A DNA stretch of 64,000 nucleotides from Undaria pinnatifida (GCA_012845835.1 JABAKD010000013.1:3581128-3645127), one strand, 5' to 3'. Counted from the first letter of the stretch, positions 1 through 10,474 are shown. Program-made: numbers and translations. The notes: generated by a model from the letters alone, not told the origin.

Positions 1-345
1 ATGGGTTTTATAGTTTCCGTGCACAGATTGATTGACACCGCCCTGTTGACCCTCGTACAAGCTACACTGCTGTAGTTCCAAGGGGAGTCGCCGACCTGTA
101 TCCTTAATGAGGACGCACATATACACCCAGTAGTACGCGCGATCGGAGTATCGCACACAGCTTGCAAAGATGAGTTTCGACGAAATCTTCGATCCTATCA
201 CAGCTGTGCCTGTATTTATTTTTTCTTGTAAAAATAGATGTGAATGAGGGCGCACAGAGCAATACGCACGATCGGAGTATCACGCAACACAGATTGCGAA
301 GACGAGTTTCGACGAAATCTTCCATCTCACAGCTGTATGTACTAT
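1..345 (-). repeat. X1 dispersed repeat, two partial copies
   Basis: This is the reverse of the X1 unit. It carries the TTTATAGTTTCC segment, the TTGACCCT stretch, the GCGATCGGAGTATC segment and the head that reads CAGCTGTGAGATCGAAGAT in other copies. A second degraded head follows at about 240-345. X1 is present more than 20 times in the window, and no coding potential was seen in it. Confidence 0.85.
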
Positions 346-388
346 TAATACGTGTACGTAGTGTATTTTATTTTTAGAATAGATTCCG

Positions 389-985
389 AGGACCAACGCC
401 CGACTGGGTAGGGTGGACCGCTACTGAACCACTTCCGACGGAAGGTTGTTTTCTCATGGCCGGGGGTTTTGTTAGTGGGTAGGGTTTCGCAAGTCCCACA
501 CTACCCGGAAATATGCCGTTCCGGGTGGCTATCTCCACGGCACCTGTCCCTCAGGGGGCAGGCCGGGTCGACATACTCACGCATCCGTATTCAACGGCAG
601 CTCCTATTAATAGTGGCTTGTGCTGCCGGAGTAGTAACGGGGACCGCCGGTCGGGACAGCTCACGCTATATAGATGGTATACAACGGCACCTTGCGCTGC
701 GGGAGTAGCATTCAGTAACGGTGACCGCCGGTGTTGACAGCTCGCGCGGTCGTTACCGCGGGAAGCGAAGGATACGCCAGAAAACCAGCTGGATTGCGAA
801 ATGCAATTGACGTAAAATTGACGCACCAGGTGTATGAAAATACGTGAAAGTGTGGTGAGCTTAACCCCTTCACAACTGGAAACCCGATTTTGGGGACAAA
901 ATTACTTGGATTTAGTATCGGGAGGGGTTCGAGGGCTCTAAAGGGGTTGAGCTGTATTCTTCCCAATCCGCCGGAAGACAAACAC
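389..985 (+). mobile_element. R1 retroposon copy interrupted by an M1 MITE
   Basis: It starts with GGACCAACGCCCG, as does the copy at 35304, and shares the CTCATGGCCGGGGGTTTTG and TATGAAAATACGTG segments with other R1 copies. Near its 3' end the R1 sequence GAGCTTAAGC is split at TTAA by the MITE at 861-950. The R1 sequence then resumes (CCGCCGGAAGAC), with an (AT)n tract in place of the usual poly(A). No reverse transcriptase ORF is visible. Confidence 0.8.
861..950 (+). mobile_element. M1 TTAA-type MITE
   Basis: A 90-base element begins TTAACCCCTT and ends AAGGGGTTGA. Its core holds ACAACTGGAAACCC, GGGGACAAAATTACTTGG and the GGGAGGGGTTC block common to the family. It sits exactly at the TTAA of the R1 retroposon, so both boundaries are defined by host sequence. 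The right TTAA has mutated to TTGA. Confidence 0.88.
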
Positions 986-1230
986 ATATATATATATATA
1001 TGTATATATACATATTATAAAAATAAAAATACACTCCAGCTGTGAGATCGAATATTTTGTCGAAACTCATCTTTGCAAGCTGTGTGTGATACTCCGATCG
1101 CGCGTATTATCACGGGTTGTGTGTCCTCATTAAGGGCACAGGTCGGCGACTCCCCTCGCAACTACAGTGTAGCTATCAGGGTCAACAGGGTGATGTTTAG
1201 GCGATCTGTGCGTGGAAACTATATATATAT
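986..1230 (+). repeat. X1 dispersed repeat with (AT)n tracts
   Basis: An (AT)n stretch at 990-1005 precedes the X1 head (CAGCTGTGAGATCGAA). The unit continues through the CGATCGCGCG and CGGCGACTCCCC segments to the GTGCGTGGAAACTATA part. It ends in a second (AT)n run at 1220-1236. Confidence 0.85.
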
Positions 1231-1980
1231 ATATATGTTTATACATAGAATAGGTTTGTACCCAAAGTAGTTGCGTTTCTTCTTTTGTGCGGTGCCTTTT
1301 GAGATGACACTACCCGCACCTAGGTGCTAGGTGGCCCGAGGAGTATCTCGGGGTCGTGCGGTGCTCCGTTGAACGACATCTTTCAAGCGATTTTTCACGC
1401 CACGAAACTAGAAGGGTGTGCGAGGAGGGTGTGCGAGGAGGGTAGACGGGGTTAGCATTTAAAGACGAAGTAAACGAAAAAGGAAAAAAAGAAGAAAGAA
1501 GATAACTGGTATTTTTTCTCAGTGCTCGTCCTCGCGTTCGGATCACAGCGCTCCGGTTTGTTTTTCATGCCGACCTTTTTTTTGGTGTGCGGCGAGGTCG
1601 TAGTTCTCTTTTTGCCGCGAGCACCTCGGACCCGCACTTAAAAAGGGTTCCGCGCTACCTGGTATTTGTAGCGCGCGACCACGACGACTACTGTGTGATG
1701 TGATATCTGTGAGGCGTACGGGTTCCTCGATCATGCGACCAATAAACGGCGATTTGCGACGTTTTCAAGCCAAGCGTCTACGGGCGGCGTGTACGAGCAG
1801 TAGTACGAGCATCATACGACGTAGTAGGAATATGCCGCACCCGTTCTCTACGACCCCTTGCACTGAGTTGTTGTGAATCGGACTCCAATTTTACCATGCC
1901 CCAATGAACAGCAGTGCCGATGCTGTAGTCATCACGTTTCGTCGTTCATTTTCCCCCTCTGAAGCCCTACCCCAAAGGGG
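1231..1980. other. No gene recognised
   Basis: Mixed-composition sequence with short overlapping ORFs only. There is a small direct duplication of GTGTGCGAGGAGG at about 1416-1442 and one TACCTGGTA motif at 1656-1664. No splice-bounded coding segment or listed repeat was identified. Confidence 0.5.
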
Positions 1981-2070
1981 TTGACGCCTCTACGACTGGA
2001 AACCTTTTTGGGGGGACAAAACTACCTGGATATAGTATAGGGAAGCGTTTTGGGGCCCTGAAGGGGTTAG
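1981..2070 (+). mobile_element. M1 MITE, diverged copy
   Basis: A 90-base M1 copy with degenerate ends (TTGACGCC on the left, GGGGTTAG on the right) and the conserved ACTGGAAACC, GGACAAAACTACCTGG and TAGTATAGGG core. The divergence suggests an old insertion. Confidence 0.8.
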
Positions 2071-2106
2071 GGGTTGCATGCCATCAAATTCCTAATAATA
2101 GTATAG

Positions 2107-2291
2107 CAGAGGGGCACCTTTTTTTCTTTTCTTTTCTTTTTTTATCCTCCGGCGGATGGGGAAAAATAAAGCTTTAGCTCACCACACTTCCACGTATTTT
2201 CATACGCGTCGTGTGTCGATTTAACTCACAGTTGCTTTCGTAGCCCAACGCTAGCTGGCGCACCCTTCGGGTCCCATTGTAGAGGGGCACC
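2107..2291 (-). mobile_element. R1 retroposon, 5'-truncated, with 11-base target duplication
   Basis: The element body (2118-2280) has a T-rich end, that is, a poly(A) tail on the minus strand, joined to CATCCGCCGGAGG-type sequence. It then reads back through the TATGAAAATACGTGG and GGGACCCGAAGGGTGCG segments. AGAGGGGCACC flanks it on both sides (2107-2117 and 2281-2291). An A-tail plus an 11-base duplication is the signature of LINE-type retroposition. Confidence 0.88.
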
Positions 2292-2351
2292 ATTTTTTTT
2301 TTCTGAGGCACCTCACTCGAGCAGAATATTTTCGGGATGACGAATCTCCTC

Positions 2352-2441
2352 TTAACCCCTTTACAACTGGAAACCCGTTTTTGGGGACAAAATTACTTGG
2401 ATTTCGTATGGGGAGGGGTTCGGGGGCCCTAAAGGGGTTAA
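2352..2441 (+). mobile_element. M1 TTAA-type MITE, best-preserved copy
   Basis: Ninety bases from TTAACCCCTTTA to TAAAGGGGTTAA: perfect 12-base inverted ends with TTAA at both termini. TTAA followed by CCC is the arrangement known for piggyBac-type transposons, which duplicate TTAA. No transposase is present, so the element would be non-autonomous. Confidence 0.9.
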
Positions 2442-2514
2442 GCCAAACTTACCCCGATGATCGTCGGAATGCCATTTTTTATCTTTTTGCAGCAATACTT
2501 TTTTTCGTATTAAT

Positions 2515-3673
2515 AGAGTGTTTGCGAAAATACGTTTCTAAAAATTTACTTGCCTTCCGCTAAAAAAAGTAAATTGCTTTCCCACCGAGTTTTTGGTGTG
2601 TTTGCGCTAGCGGTAAACAAAATCCTGCAGGCGACGCCTCCGAAATTTAGAAGGGAAACGGGGATGTGCGCGATTGTAATATACGTACGAGTACAGCAGC
2701 AGCAGTGCGAGTTACTGCTCTATAGTACTATACGATACGAGTACTCGTTGTACGTACTCCAGTCTCGAGCCTCTCGTTTCAGGTGCAGCAGTACCTGGAA
2801 CACGGTACATGCAAGCACCCAACAGACTACAAATTAGAGGTATGGCGGTCTGTCTCGCGCGTAAAAACACCTTGTGAGCAGGGACTACCTCATTACACGT
2901 GCTACAAGCAGAGCAACGCCTTCCTCATGCGACGGAAGGGAAGGCGAAGCGCAGTTTCCCCATGGAACGTGGACCTGTTATTGCGAAGCACCACCCTGCG
3001 AAGAATCTGCACGCAGCGGTTTAGGGCAGAGGAGTTTCCGCTCCTCTGCCCTAAACCAAAAGTCATGCCACGCTTCAGTCGCGGTGATGTTGGAGAAGCG
3101 CGGTGGCTGCTGTCGCACAGATGGACCGATACGAGTCCTATCTTGCCAGATGCGGCACACGATAGCCGCAATCAAGGCGCGTGGTGTCGCTCTCTGCGTT
3201 GAGGCTCCTCTCCGCGTGCGTGCGTTCGACTCCGCCAGCTGCGAGAAGTTCACCACAGCTTGCAGCAAGCGCTGAACCCTTGGTCACGGACGCAGAGGGC
3301 AGCAACAGACGGTTCATCACCGGCCTGCTGCATATCTCTGATGTTACGCCTGTGCGTCGTGCTCAGGGTACTACCCTCTCCATCCTCCGTGCGTTCGTTG
3401 CTTGTACTGCTGCTGTGCAAACAGCGGTGCTTGTCCTGTTTGTCCCGTGGTTGGGGCGCTATAGACCCTTGCAGAGGCGTTCTGCCTCGGACAAATGCTC
3501 GGTGTATTGTAGGCCAATGAAACAGAGAGACGAAATTTACCGTAACTTTTGATCAAAACCTACCTTCGACAAAGTACATTTTTGGCTTTTTTTCAAAAAT
3601 TTACCGCAAATATTGCCTTCGGGACGATTTTTGAAAAAGTAAATTTCTAAAAACGTACTTTCGCAAACACTCT
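2515..3673. mobile_element. 1,159-base TIR element, no recognised transposase
   Basis: The left end (2515-2556) and right end (3632-3673) are inverted copies of about 40 bases. Both begin AGAGTGTTTGCGAAA and contain TACGTTT, then AAATTTACTT. AAT stands just outside each end (2512-2514 and 3674-3676), a possible 3-base target duplication that the palindromic surroundings could extend. The interior is GC-richer with overlapping plus-strand ORFs of 139, 133 and 123 codons that resemble nothing I know. It is either a non-autonomous DNA transposon or one carrying captured sequence. Confidence 0.7.
3018..3057. repeat. Perfect 17-base hairpin inside the TIR element
   Basis: GGTTTAGGGCAGAGGAG (3018-3034) is followed by a six-base loop and its exact reverse complement (3041-3057). 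No T-run follows, so a simple terminator is unlikely. Confidence 0.9.
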
Positions 3674-3699
3674 AATAGTTTTTTTTCTTTTCACGTACG

Positions 3700-4020
3700 T
3701 AGGCCCCACTTTTTTTTTTTTTTGTAATTCTTTTTTTTTTTCGAGTTGCACTTTCAGGTTTGCTCCAAAATCATTTTTTTTTTTTTTTCTCTCCTCAAAA
3801 ATCAGTTTTTTTTTGGGTGGAGATAAAAAACCGGGTCAAAGTGAGAGGAGGCTCAGGAGGAAAGAAAAAGTTCACTCCTCTTACCCCTGCCTGCAGGGGT
3901 CCTCGCTTTGCCGTGTACTCACCCCTCCCCACCCCCCACCCGGGTGTCGTACATTATTGTGTTTTTTCAACCAATCCTAACCCTAACCCTAGCCCTAGCC
4001 CTAACCCATACGAGATACCG
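3700..4020. other. T-rich tracts and a short telomere-like CCCTAA run
   Basis: Homopolymer T tracts at about 3710-3740, 3776-3790 and 3806-3814 precede a C-rich stretch. At 3977-4006 there are five CCCTAA/CCCTAG-like units, too short and degenerate to be a telomere. Confidence 0.6.
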
Positions 4021-4151
4021 GTCGAATTGCCCCCTGATGGCATCACTGGGGTAGAATCGTTAGAAACGTCAAGTAATGTGTATCACTGCCCCACTCACCC
4101 ACTCTCCCACCCACCCACCCCATAATGTAAACGGATTGCGGCCGGCCTCAG

Positions 4152-4283
4152 GTAGCATCTGCGGTCGCCCAAGTCGGCGACCCGGCAAAAGTGTGGCAGA
4201 GGAACGTCGACACCACTAGAGGAATCGGTGCCGAGGCCATGCGACGTGGGGTGGAAGCCTGCATCGTGACGCCACCGCCATAG
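4152..4283 (+). CDS. Possible exon resembling an extended SDR/epimerase segment
   Basis: After a C-rich stretch and CCTCAG, the frame starting at 4152 reads 43 codons to a TAG at 4281. It contains QVGDPAKVWQRNVDTTRG and EAMRRGVEAC. NAD(P)-binding sugar-epimerase proteins often have a D-P-x-x-V-W-x-x-N-V-x-x-T-R stretch followed by an E-A-x-x-x-G-V helix at this point, so the likeness is suggestive. A 74-base GT-AG interval just upstream (4078-4151) would join in phase 0 to the open frame at 4012-4077. No convincing 3' donor was found; GTGACG at 4266 is weak. No other exons were located. This could be a gene fragment or chance. Confidence 0.25.
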   Translation, partial: VASAVAQVGDPAKVWQRNVDTTRGIGAEAMRRGVEACIVTPPP

Positions 4284-4740
4284 CCGCAGCCGTCATAGCC
4301 GCAGCAGGAGCAACGGCATAAGCGGCAACGGCAGCAGCCGCAGCGCCAGGAGGAGGAGGAGCAGTAGCGGTGGTAGCAGCAGCAGCAGCGGTTGCAGTAG
4401 CGGTGGCAGCAGCAGCAGCAGCGGTTGCAGAAGCGGTGGCAGCAGCAGCAGCAGCAGCGGTTGCAGTAGCGGTGGCGGCAGCAGTGGCAGTAGCAGCAGC
4501 AGCAGTAGCACCAACAGCACCTGAAGCCGCACCAGCACCTGGTACCAGCACCTGCAACCCAAGCAGCAGCGGCAGCATCAACAGCGGTGGCAGCAGGCAA
4601 CAGGACCAACAGGACCAGGAGTATGTAGTAGCTGCAGCACCAGCTGCAGCACCAGCACGACGACCACGAAGAACCTACGGCACAACCAACGCGGAACACG
4701 CAGCACAGCAAGCAGCAGAAGAAGATGGTCACTCCGGGTC
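4262..4740. repeat. GCA/GGT-rich minisatellite region with Ala-rich frame
   Basis: Imperfect tandem units of roughly 30 bases (GCAGCAGCAGCGGTTGCAGT-like) occupy 4375-4510, with looser GCA-rich sequence on both sides. All plus frames and several minus frames stay open because of composition. The plus frame from 4322 reads as alanine and valine runs. I do not call a gene. Confidence 0.6.
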
Positions 4741-5890
4741 ATCATTAATTAGCTGTTGCGTTGCTGTTGCGCAAGCGCAACATTGGGGCCCGATACCCGT
4801 TTTCCGCAACTTTCGCCGCGAGGCTGGTTGCGCGCATCACAACACGCGATTTTCGGGCGCGCAACTTTTTTCGCCGAAGAGCTTGGTCAGCGAAAAAAAA
4901 ATCGTTTTTGTTATTTTATTTTTTTTTTTGCGCCGCAGGCGATAACAAAAAACAAAATTTGGGGGTTACTTTTTCTTAATAGCAGCAGCAGTAGGCGAAT
5001 TTTCGTTGCTTGGTTTTCAGGCGTATATACTCGCGCATATATATAGCATTTTTTTCGCTTCCGGCGGTCCTCCGGCGGCCCTCCGAGGGCAACGCAACAG
5101 TCGCCGAACTACCAGCTAATGCCCTGATGGTCACAGCGAGGAAATTTGCAGCAATCCACCGTAGAACTACGAAATGGTTCAATTTGTTTTCCGGGCAGTT
5201 TTTTCCGGGTTCCTCGCGCGGTTTTTCCAATTTTGTTGACTCGCGACCAAATATCAGGGGGGAAAATTAACATTTCCTGCCAGGGTTTTTACGGGACTAC
5301 GAGCCGCGACGACTCGGTGCACACGGCGCACGCGCGAGTGCAGCATGCTGCAGTCTTCGGGTCCTCGCTCAGAGGGATGGGGGAGGGATCGAGCCCTCGA
5401 TTTTTTTTTTTTGGTGATTGGCCGCGTTCGGTTATCGCGGAGATATTCCCTTCTAGAGGGGGCATACACACATGGCGCCGAGAAGAAAATATATCTTCCA
5501 CATCAACGTTTCAAAAGTGAGAACTTTGTTCGTTCGTTCGTATGTGTGTTCGGTCGATTCCAGTCGATTGGTCGATCGCGGTCGGTCATGTCGAGGCGTA
5601 TTATCACTTGGAACTTGGATACTACATTATTGTTTTCGTGTTTGCCCGCCGGGCATTAACACTCGTACATTTTATTATTTGACATGCGGTTGAAAAACAC
5701 ACAGCAGCTGCTAAGCAGCAGTAATAACGTAAGACTTGCGTGATGGACTGAAAGACGGGATTCCCCCCAGGATTTCCGAGTGAAAATGGGGCGGCCGGGT
5801 CGCACGGAGTGTCGACAGTCAACACTCCTCAAGCAAGTGGTAGGTGGCCGGTCGACTACTACTAGTACCTGACAACTGCAAGCGAAACGT
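4741..5890. other. No gene recognised
   Basis: Mixed sequence with a T-rich patch near 4890-4930. Short ORFs occur in most frames but none has splice-site support or a recognisable motif. Confidence 0.5.
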
Positions 5891-5908
5891 ATACATACAT
5901 ACCTGGTA

Positions 5909-6250
5909 TTTTTTTTATTTTTTATTTCATTTTTTTTTCACACCTTCTTCTACTTTCCAGCTTCTGGACAAGCCGTGGTCACAGTCGTCGTCCCTTCTCC
6001 CCCTCGGTTCGTGCCTTCAATCTTTTATCGCGCACATAGGGTTCAGCAATCCCACTGCTCGTCGATTTTTCATCGAGTGTTGCTATTCATAACTCACGCT
6101 CTCGCGCTTTCCGCAAGTCAATATGTGCACAAGAAAAAGTCCCTACGAATTTATACGAGTATTCACTGGGCGGGGCTCGAACTCACGAAATTGACCTACA
6201 CCAGGCTCGAGGATATAACCTGATACGCCACCGGGACGACCGGTTCGGTA
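5909..6250 (-). mobile_element. S1 tRNA-derived SINE, near full length
   Basis: On the minus strand the element starts near 6245 with a tRNA-like head. That head has an A-box-like TGGCGTATCAGG and a B-box-like AGTTCGAGCCC about 47 bases later. A body follows with TCGACGAG and GCGCGATAAAAG-type sequence, then a 3' part with GTGACCACGGCTTGTCC and an A-rich tail ending at about 5909. ACGTATACA occurs on both sides (5888-5896 and 6252-6260), a possible but not tightly abutting target duplication. Confidence 0.8.
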
Positions 6251-6281
6251 TACGTATACACCCCTAGGTAGGGGCGCATAT

Positions 6282-6376
6282 TTACCGCCTTTACAACTGG
6301 AGACCCTCCTGGTGGACAAACTTACTTGAAGTTAATATAGGGAGGGATTTTGGGGCTCTAAAGGCCAAAGGGTTGA
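6282..6376 (+). mobile_element. M1 MITE, diverged copy
   Basis: It begins TTACCGCCTTTACAACTGG and ends AAAGGGTTGA. The middle keeps GACAAACTTACTTG and TATAGGGAGGGA, with a few-base insertion near the right end. Confidence 0.75.
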
Positions 6377-6414
6377 GTCAAGCCATTCAGAGCCCCAACA
6401 GTAGGTAGCCCTTT

Positions 6415-6482
6415 TTATTTTTTGTTTAATTCACATCCCATTTATTATCGTCGTCGCACTACTCGAGATCGCGCTCCCTCCC

Positions 6483-6519
<37 letters not shown>

Positions 6520-6700
6520 ACTCAGATCCGGGGTCACATAGCGGGCCCTCCTTCCCCCCTCCTCCGCCACAACACAACACGCGGCGCAGTGCGTGCCTTC
6601 ATTTTTAACGGCACAACAAGAATATTCAGCATTTTTTTTCCCTCGTCGACTCGCGTCGACGAATTGTCACCAAAATATTGTGTTTTATGTACACATTATC
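6415..6700 (-). mobile_element. S2 SINE-like element with internal (AGT)n
   Basis: On the minus strand it carries the central GTCGACGAG, TGCTGAAT and AATGAAGGCACG segments, then GGGCCCGC, GTGACCCCGGATCTGAG and GGGAGGGAGCGCGA. An A-rich end lies near 6415. A (AGT)12-type microsatellite at 6484-6520 sits inside the 3' part. The copy at 37495-37690 is close but lacks the expansion. Confidence 0.7.
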
Positions 6701-6806
6701 CTGACCCCACACCATGTGATTTTCGGCTAGGTTAGGGCTAAGTAAGGCTGCTTACCAGGGTATTATTTGTGGTCGGGTTGGGACCTGGTACCAGGCACAT
6801 CGTTAA

Positions 6807-7698
<892 letters not shown>

Positions 7699-7774
7699 GT
7701 TGTAAGTATACCAAGTAAGGGTGCGTGGCTTGTATACACCACTTGAAGTCTTGCTAGAGAGGGTAGGTATGGGT

Positions 7775-8415
7775 GTTTTTTATTTTTGTTTTTGTTACTT
7801 TTGTCCTCCGGCGGATCTGGGGAAAAATAAAGCTATAATATAATAATAAGCTCACAACCATGCACTTCTCCACGTAATTTCATATAGGACTGATTCTACG
7901 ATAGCCCCCCCCAAAACCAGCGATTTTCTTTTTGCGGACGTTTCATGGCTGCTCGGCACAAGGAAGGATACAATTGAAAACAAAGTATTCACATATTTTC
8001 TTGTGTGCGAAGGCCTATCAACCGATGACGTCAGGGTGTTGAGGGACACCGTATATTTTAGATACTACCGGGAGCTGGTTTCGAAACCGGCGATTTCGTT
8101 AAAGAAAAGTTGGGGAGGCTACCGTAGAGCAACTCATAGTCTACACACACGTCGTCGTGTGTCGATTTAACTGAATTGCATTCGCAATCCAGCTGGTTTT
8201 CTGACGTGTCCTTCGGCTCCCGTGAGATAACGATAGCGCGGGGTGTCCTTACCGGCGTTAGCGTTACTACTCCGGCAGCGCAAGCTGCCGCTGTATACTT
8301 GTACGCGGATGCACGTGCTCATGTCGACCCGACCTGACCCTTGGGGTGGAGATAGCCACCCGGAACGGCATGATACCGGGTAGTGTGCGGGGACTTGCGC
8401 AAGCTCGGTGCATAT
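7775..8415 (-). mobile_element. R1 retroposon split by a nested M2 element
   Basis: The T-rich end and the CCTCCGGCGG and CCACGTAATTTCATAT segments (7775-7887) are separated from the continuing CGTCGTGTGTCGATTTAACT (8150 onward) by the M2 element at 7888-8127. The remainder matches the R1 copies at 389 and 35304 in reverse, to GGGACTTGCGCAAG near 8405. Confidence 0.8.
7888..8127 (+). mobile_element. M2 inverted-terminal-repeat element inside R1
   Basis: It begins GACTGATTCTACGATAGCC with a C-run, then AACCAGCGATTTTCTTT. It ends with TTTCGTTAAAGAAAAG, a G-run and GGCTACCGTAG. The outer blocks are inverted copies of each other over roughly 40 imperfect bases. Four copies occur in the window, none with an ORF, so it is best described as MITE-like. 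Confidence 0.8.
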
Positions 8416-8486
8416 ATACCTGGTACAATTTATTCTTGATTGCCAATCCCCCCTGGGACCATTTACACTTCATTATTTGAGTCTTA

Positions 8487-8744
8487 CTACGGTAGCCCCC
8501 CCCAACTTTTCTTTAACGAAATTGCCGGTTTCAAAGCCAGCCCGCCGGTCGTATCTCCTGAAACGCGGTGATGTCCCTCGATATCCCGACGTCATCGATC
8601 GATAGACTTTTGCACACAGTAAGAAAATAATATGTGGACACTTTTTTATCATAGTATCCTTCCTTGTATCGAGCAGCCCTGAAATGTTCGTTGAAGAAAA
8701 TGGCTGGTTTACTGGGGGGGGGCTATCGTCGTGTAGAATCAGTC
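8487..8744 (-). mobile_element. M2 element, inverted relative to its neighbour
   Basis: It begins CTACGGTAGCCCCCCCC and ends GGGGCTATCG, then GTAGAATCAGTC: the reverse of the 7888 copy at about 360 bases' distance. The pair could form a large stem-loop. Confidence 0.8.
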
Positions 8745-8825
8745 ACCTATTTCGTTTTATTTGCTATAATATCTTTTACATCATCACTTTGTTACTCTCC
8801 AGCTCAACCCGTAAGGTTATTTTTT

Positions 8826-8960
8826 CACCTTTTTTTATTAATATGCGACCTTTTGGACAAGCCGTGGTCACAGGTGCCCCCCCCCCCCCACCCGGTATAC
8901 CTGCCTTCCTTGTTCGCGCATGCATGTGTGTATATTATAGTGTTCTCGGCGTTCCAACTT
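8826..8960 (-). mobile_element. S1 SINE 3' fragment
   Basis: Contains GGACAAGCCGTGGTCACAGG, which is the S1 3' domain in reverse, preceded by a T-rich stretch equal to the A-tail. A C-run at about 8878-8890 replaces part of the body. The tRNA-like head is missing. Confidence 0.65.
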
Positions 8961-8989
8961 TTTCAGCTTTTTAATATGATATATTATAA

Positions 8990-9530
8990 AAATATATCCC
9001 CTCAAAATAAAAATACACCCATTCTGTGAGATCGAAGATATTTATTGTCGAAACGAGTCTCATCTTTGCAAGCTGTGTGTGATACTCCGATCGCGCGTGT
9101 TACGGGTTATGTGTCCTCATTAAGGGTACAGGTCGGCGACTCCCCTTGCAACTACAGTGTAGCTATCAGGGTCAACAGGGTGATGTTAGTCAGTCTGTGC
9201 GCGGAGACTATAAAACCCGTTTTTGAGGGGGACAAAATCTGACAGCTGTGGAAGGAAATGCATCAGTTTATTATCAAGTGTGTATCCTGTAAGTCGAATA
9301 ACCGGTGAGGGGAGGGCGGAGTTTTTAAGGACGTGGGGGCCTGTGGGTTTGATCAAGAGGGAGCGCGGGGGTGGGGGGGAGGGCGCAGCTCAATCTGTGC
9401 ATGGAAACTATAAAAATATGAATCCTTTAAGGGGATACATCTGACGGTTTCGGAAAGAATGCACCAGTTTATCATGGGGGCCCCGGGGCGGGGGCGGGAC
9501 GGGCGGGGCAGCTCAATCTGTGCGTGGAAA
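8990..9530 (+). repeat. X1 repeat, extended copy with G-rich blocks
   Basis: Starts with the head near 9021 and passes through the CGGCGACTCCCC and GTCAACAGGG segments. Three successive degenerate subunits follow, of the form (T/C)TGTGC-GTGGAAACTATA, GGGGA-AAATCTGAC, CAGTTTATCA (about 9190, 9390 and 9510), separated by G-rich spacers. Confidence 0.85.
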
Positions 9531-9895
9531 GTTTCTATATTTGCTTGTTGTCGATTTTCGTCGCTAACCCCACGCCCTTCGCGTTATTGTACCGTTGAAC
9601 CGGTCCCAACGACAGGGACCTCCTTATTACCATGTGTATAAATAAGCAAGTCCGCCCCAAGACAAAAAAAAATACTAAAAGTGCATGCGAGCAGGTACGG
9701 TGGTAGAAGAGACAGGCGTGAATGTTTTTTTCCCTGTGCAAGACACCCACCCAGGATACGTTCGTTAGGGGGGTCACTTTTGGAGCCTTTTTGTGCAGTG
9801 TGGTGTGGCTCCGCGTCGTCCGCGGGTTCCCCGCGCGAGTAACCCCCCGGCGCAGGTAGGTGCCCCTTCCCGGAGAAACGATTATCTTCTAAAGT
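9531..9895. other. No gene recognised
   Basis: Mixed sequence between X1 and R1. Overlapping short minus-strand ORFs are present without motif or splice support. Confidence 0.5.
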
Positions 9896-9900
9896 TTTGT

Positions 9901-10171
9901 TGTTGTTGTTGCATACAACGGCAGCTTGCCCTGCCGGGGTTGTAACGAAGACCACTGATAGAGACAGCTTACGCTATATTATACCTACAATGGGACCCGA
10001 AGGGTGCGCCAGCTAGCGTTGGGCTGCGAAAGCAACTAACTGAGTTAAATCGACACACACACGACGCGTATGAAAATACGTGGAAGTGTGGTGAGCTAAA
10101 AAAGCTTTATTTTTCCCCATCCATCCGCCGGAGGATGCAAAAAAAAAAAAAAAAAAAACGTTGTTGTTGCC
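9901..10171 (+). mobile_element. R1 retroposon, 5'-truncated, poly(A) tail
   Basis: The R1 body starts at about 9913 (ATACAACGGCAGC) and runs through GGGACCCGAAGGG, TATGAAAATACGTGG and CCGCCGGAGGATG to an A18-type tail ending at about 10158. GTTGTTGTTGC occurs immediately before the body and again just after the tail, consistent with an 11-base target duplication. The simple sequence of that duplication makes it weaker evidence than the copy at 2118. Confidence 0.82.
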
Positions 10172-10474
10172 TGTTTTTTTTAGTTCCTTCTCGAGAAAAT
10201 ATCGTATCGATCCGAGCGATGTCATGTGGTGAGCTCTACCATAATAATACTACTACGCGAACGCTGCGCCCCAAAAAACCACCTTATTATACTTGATAAA
10301 TAGTTTTGTCCGTGACGTCAGATAGAGCAGCAGCAGCAGGAGCAGCAGTTTCATTCGCGTGCGAGTGGCTCAAACCTTGCATATTATACCATGATACCTT
10401 ACGTTGCAGCCTTGCTCGAGCAAGGTTCTTGACTTGATGAGGAAGCTCTCCTATATAGTCTAGTCTAATATATT

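Noticed and set aside
3018-3057. Rho-independent terminator
   Set aside because: Perfect stem but no T-run, and the context is a eukaryotic transposon-like element.
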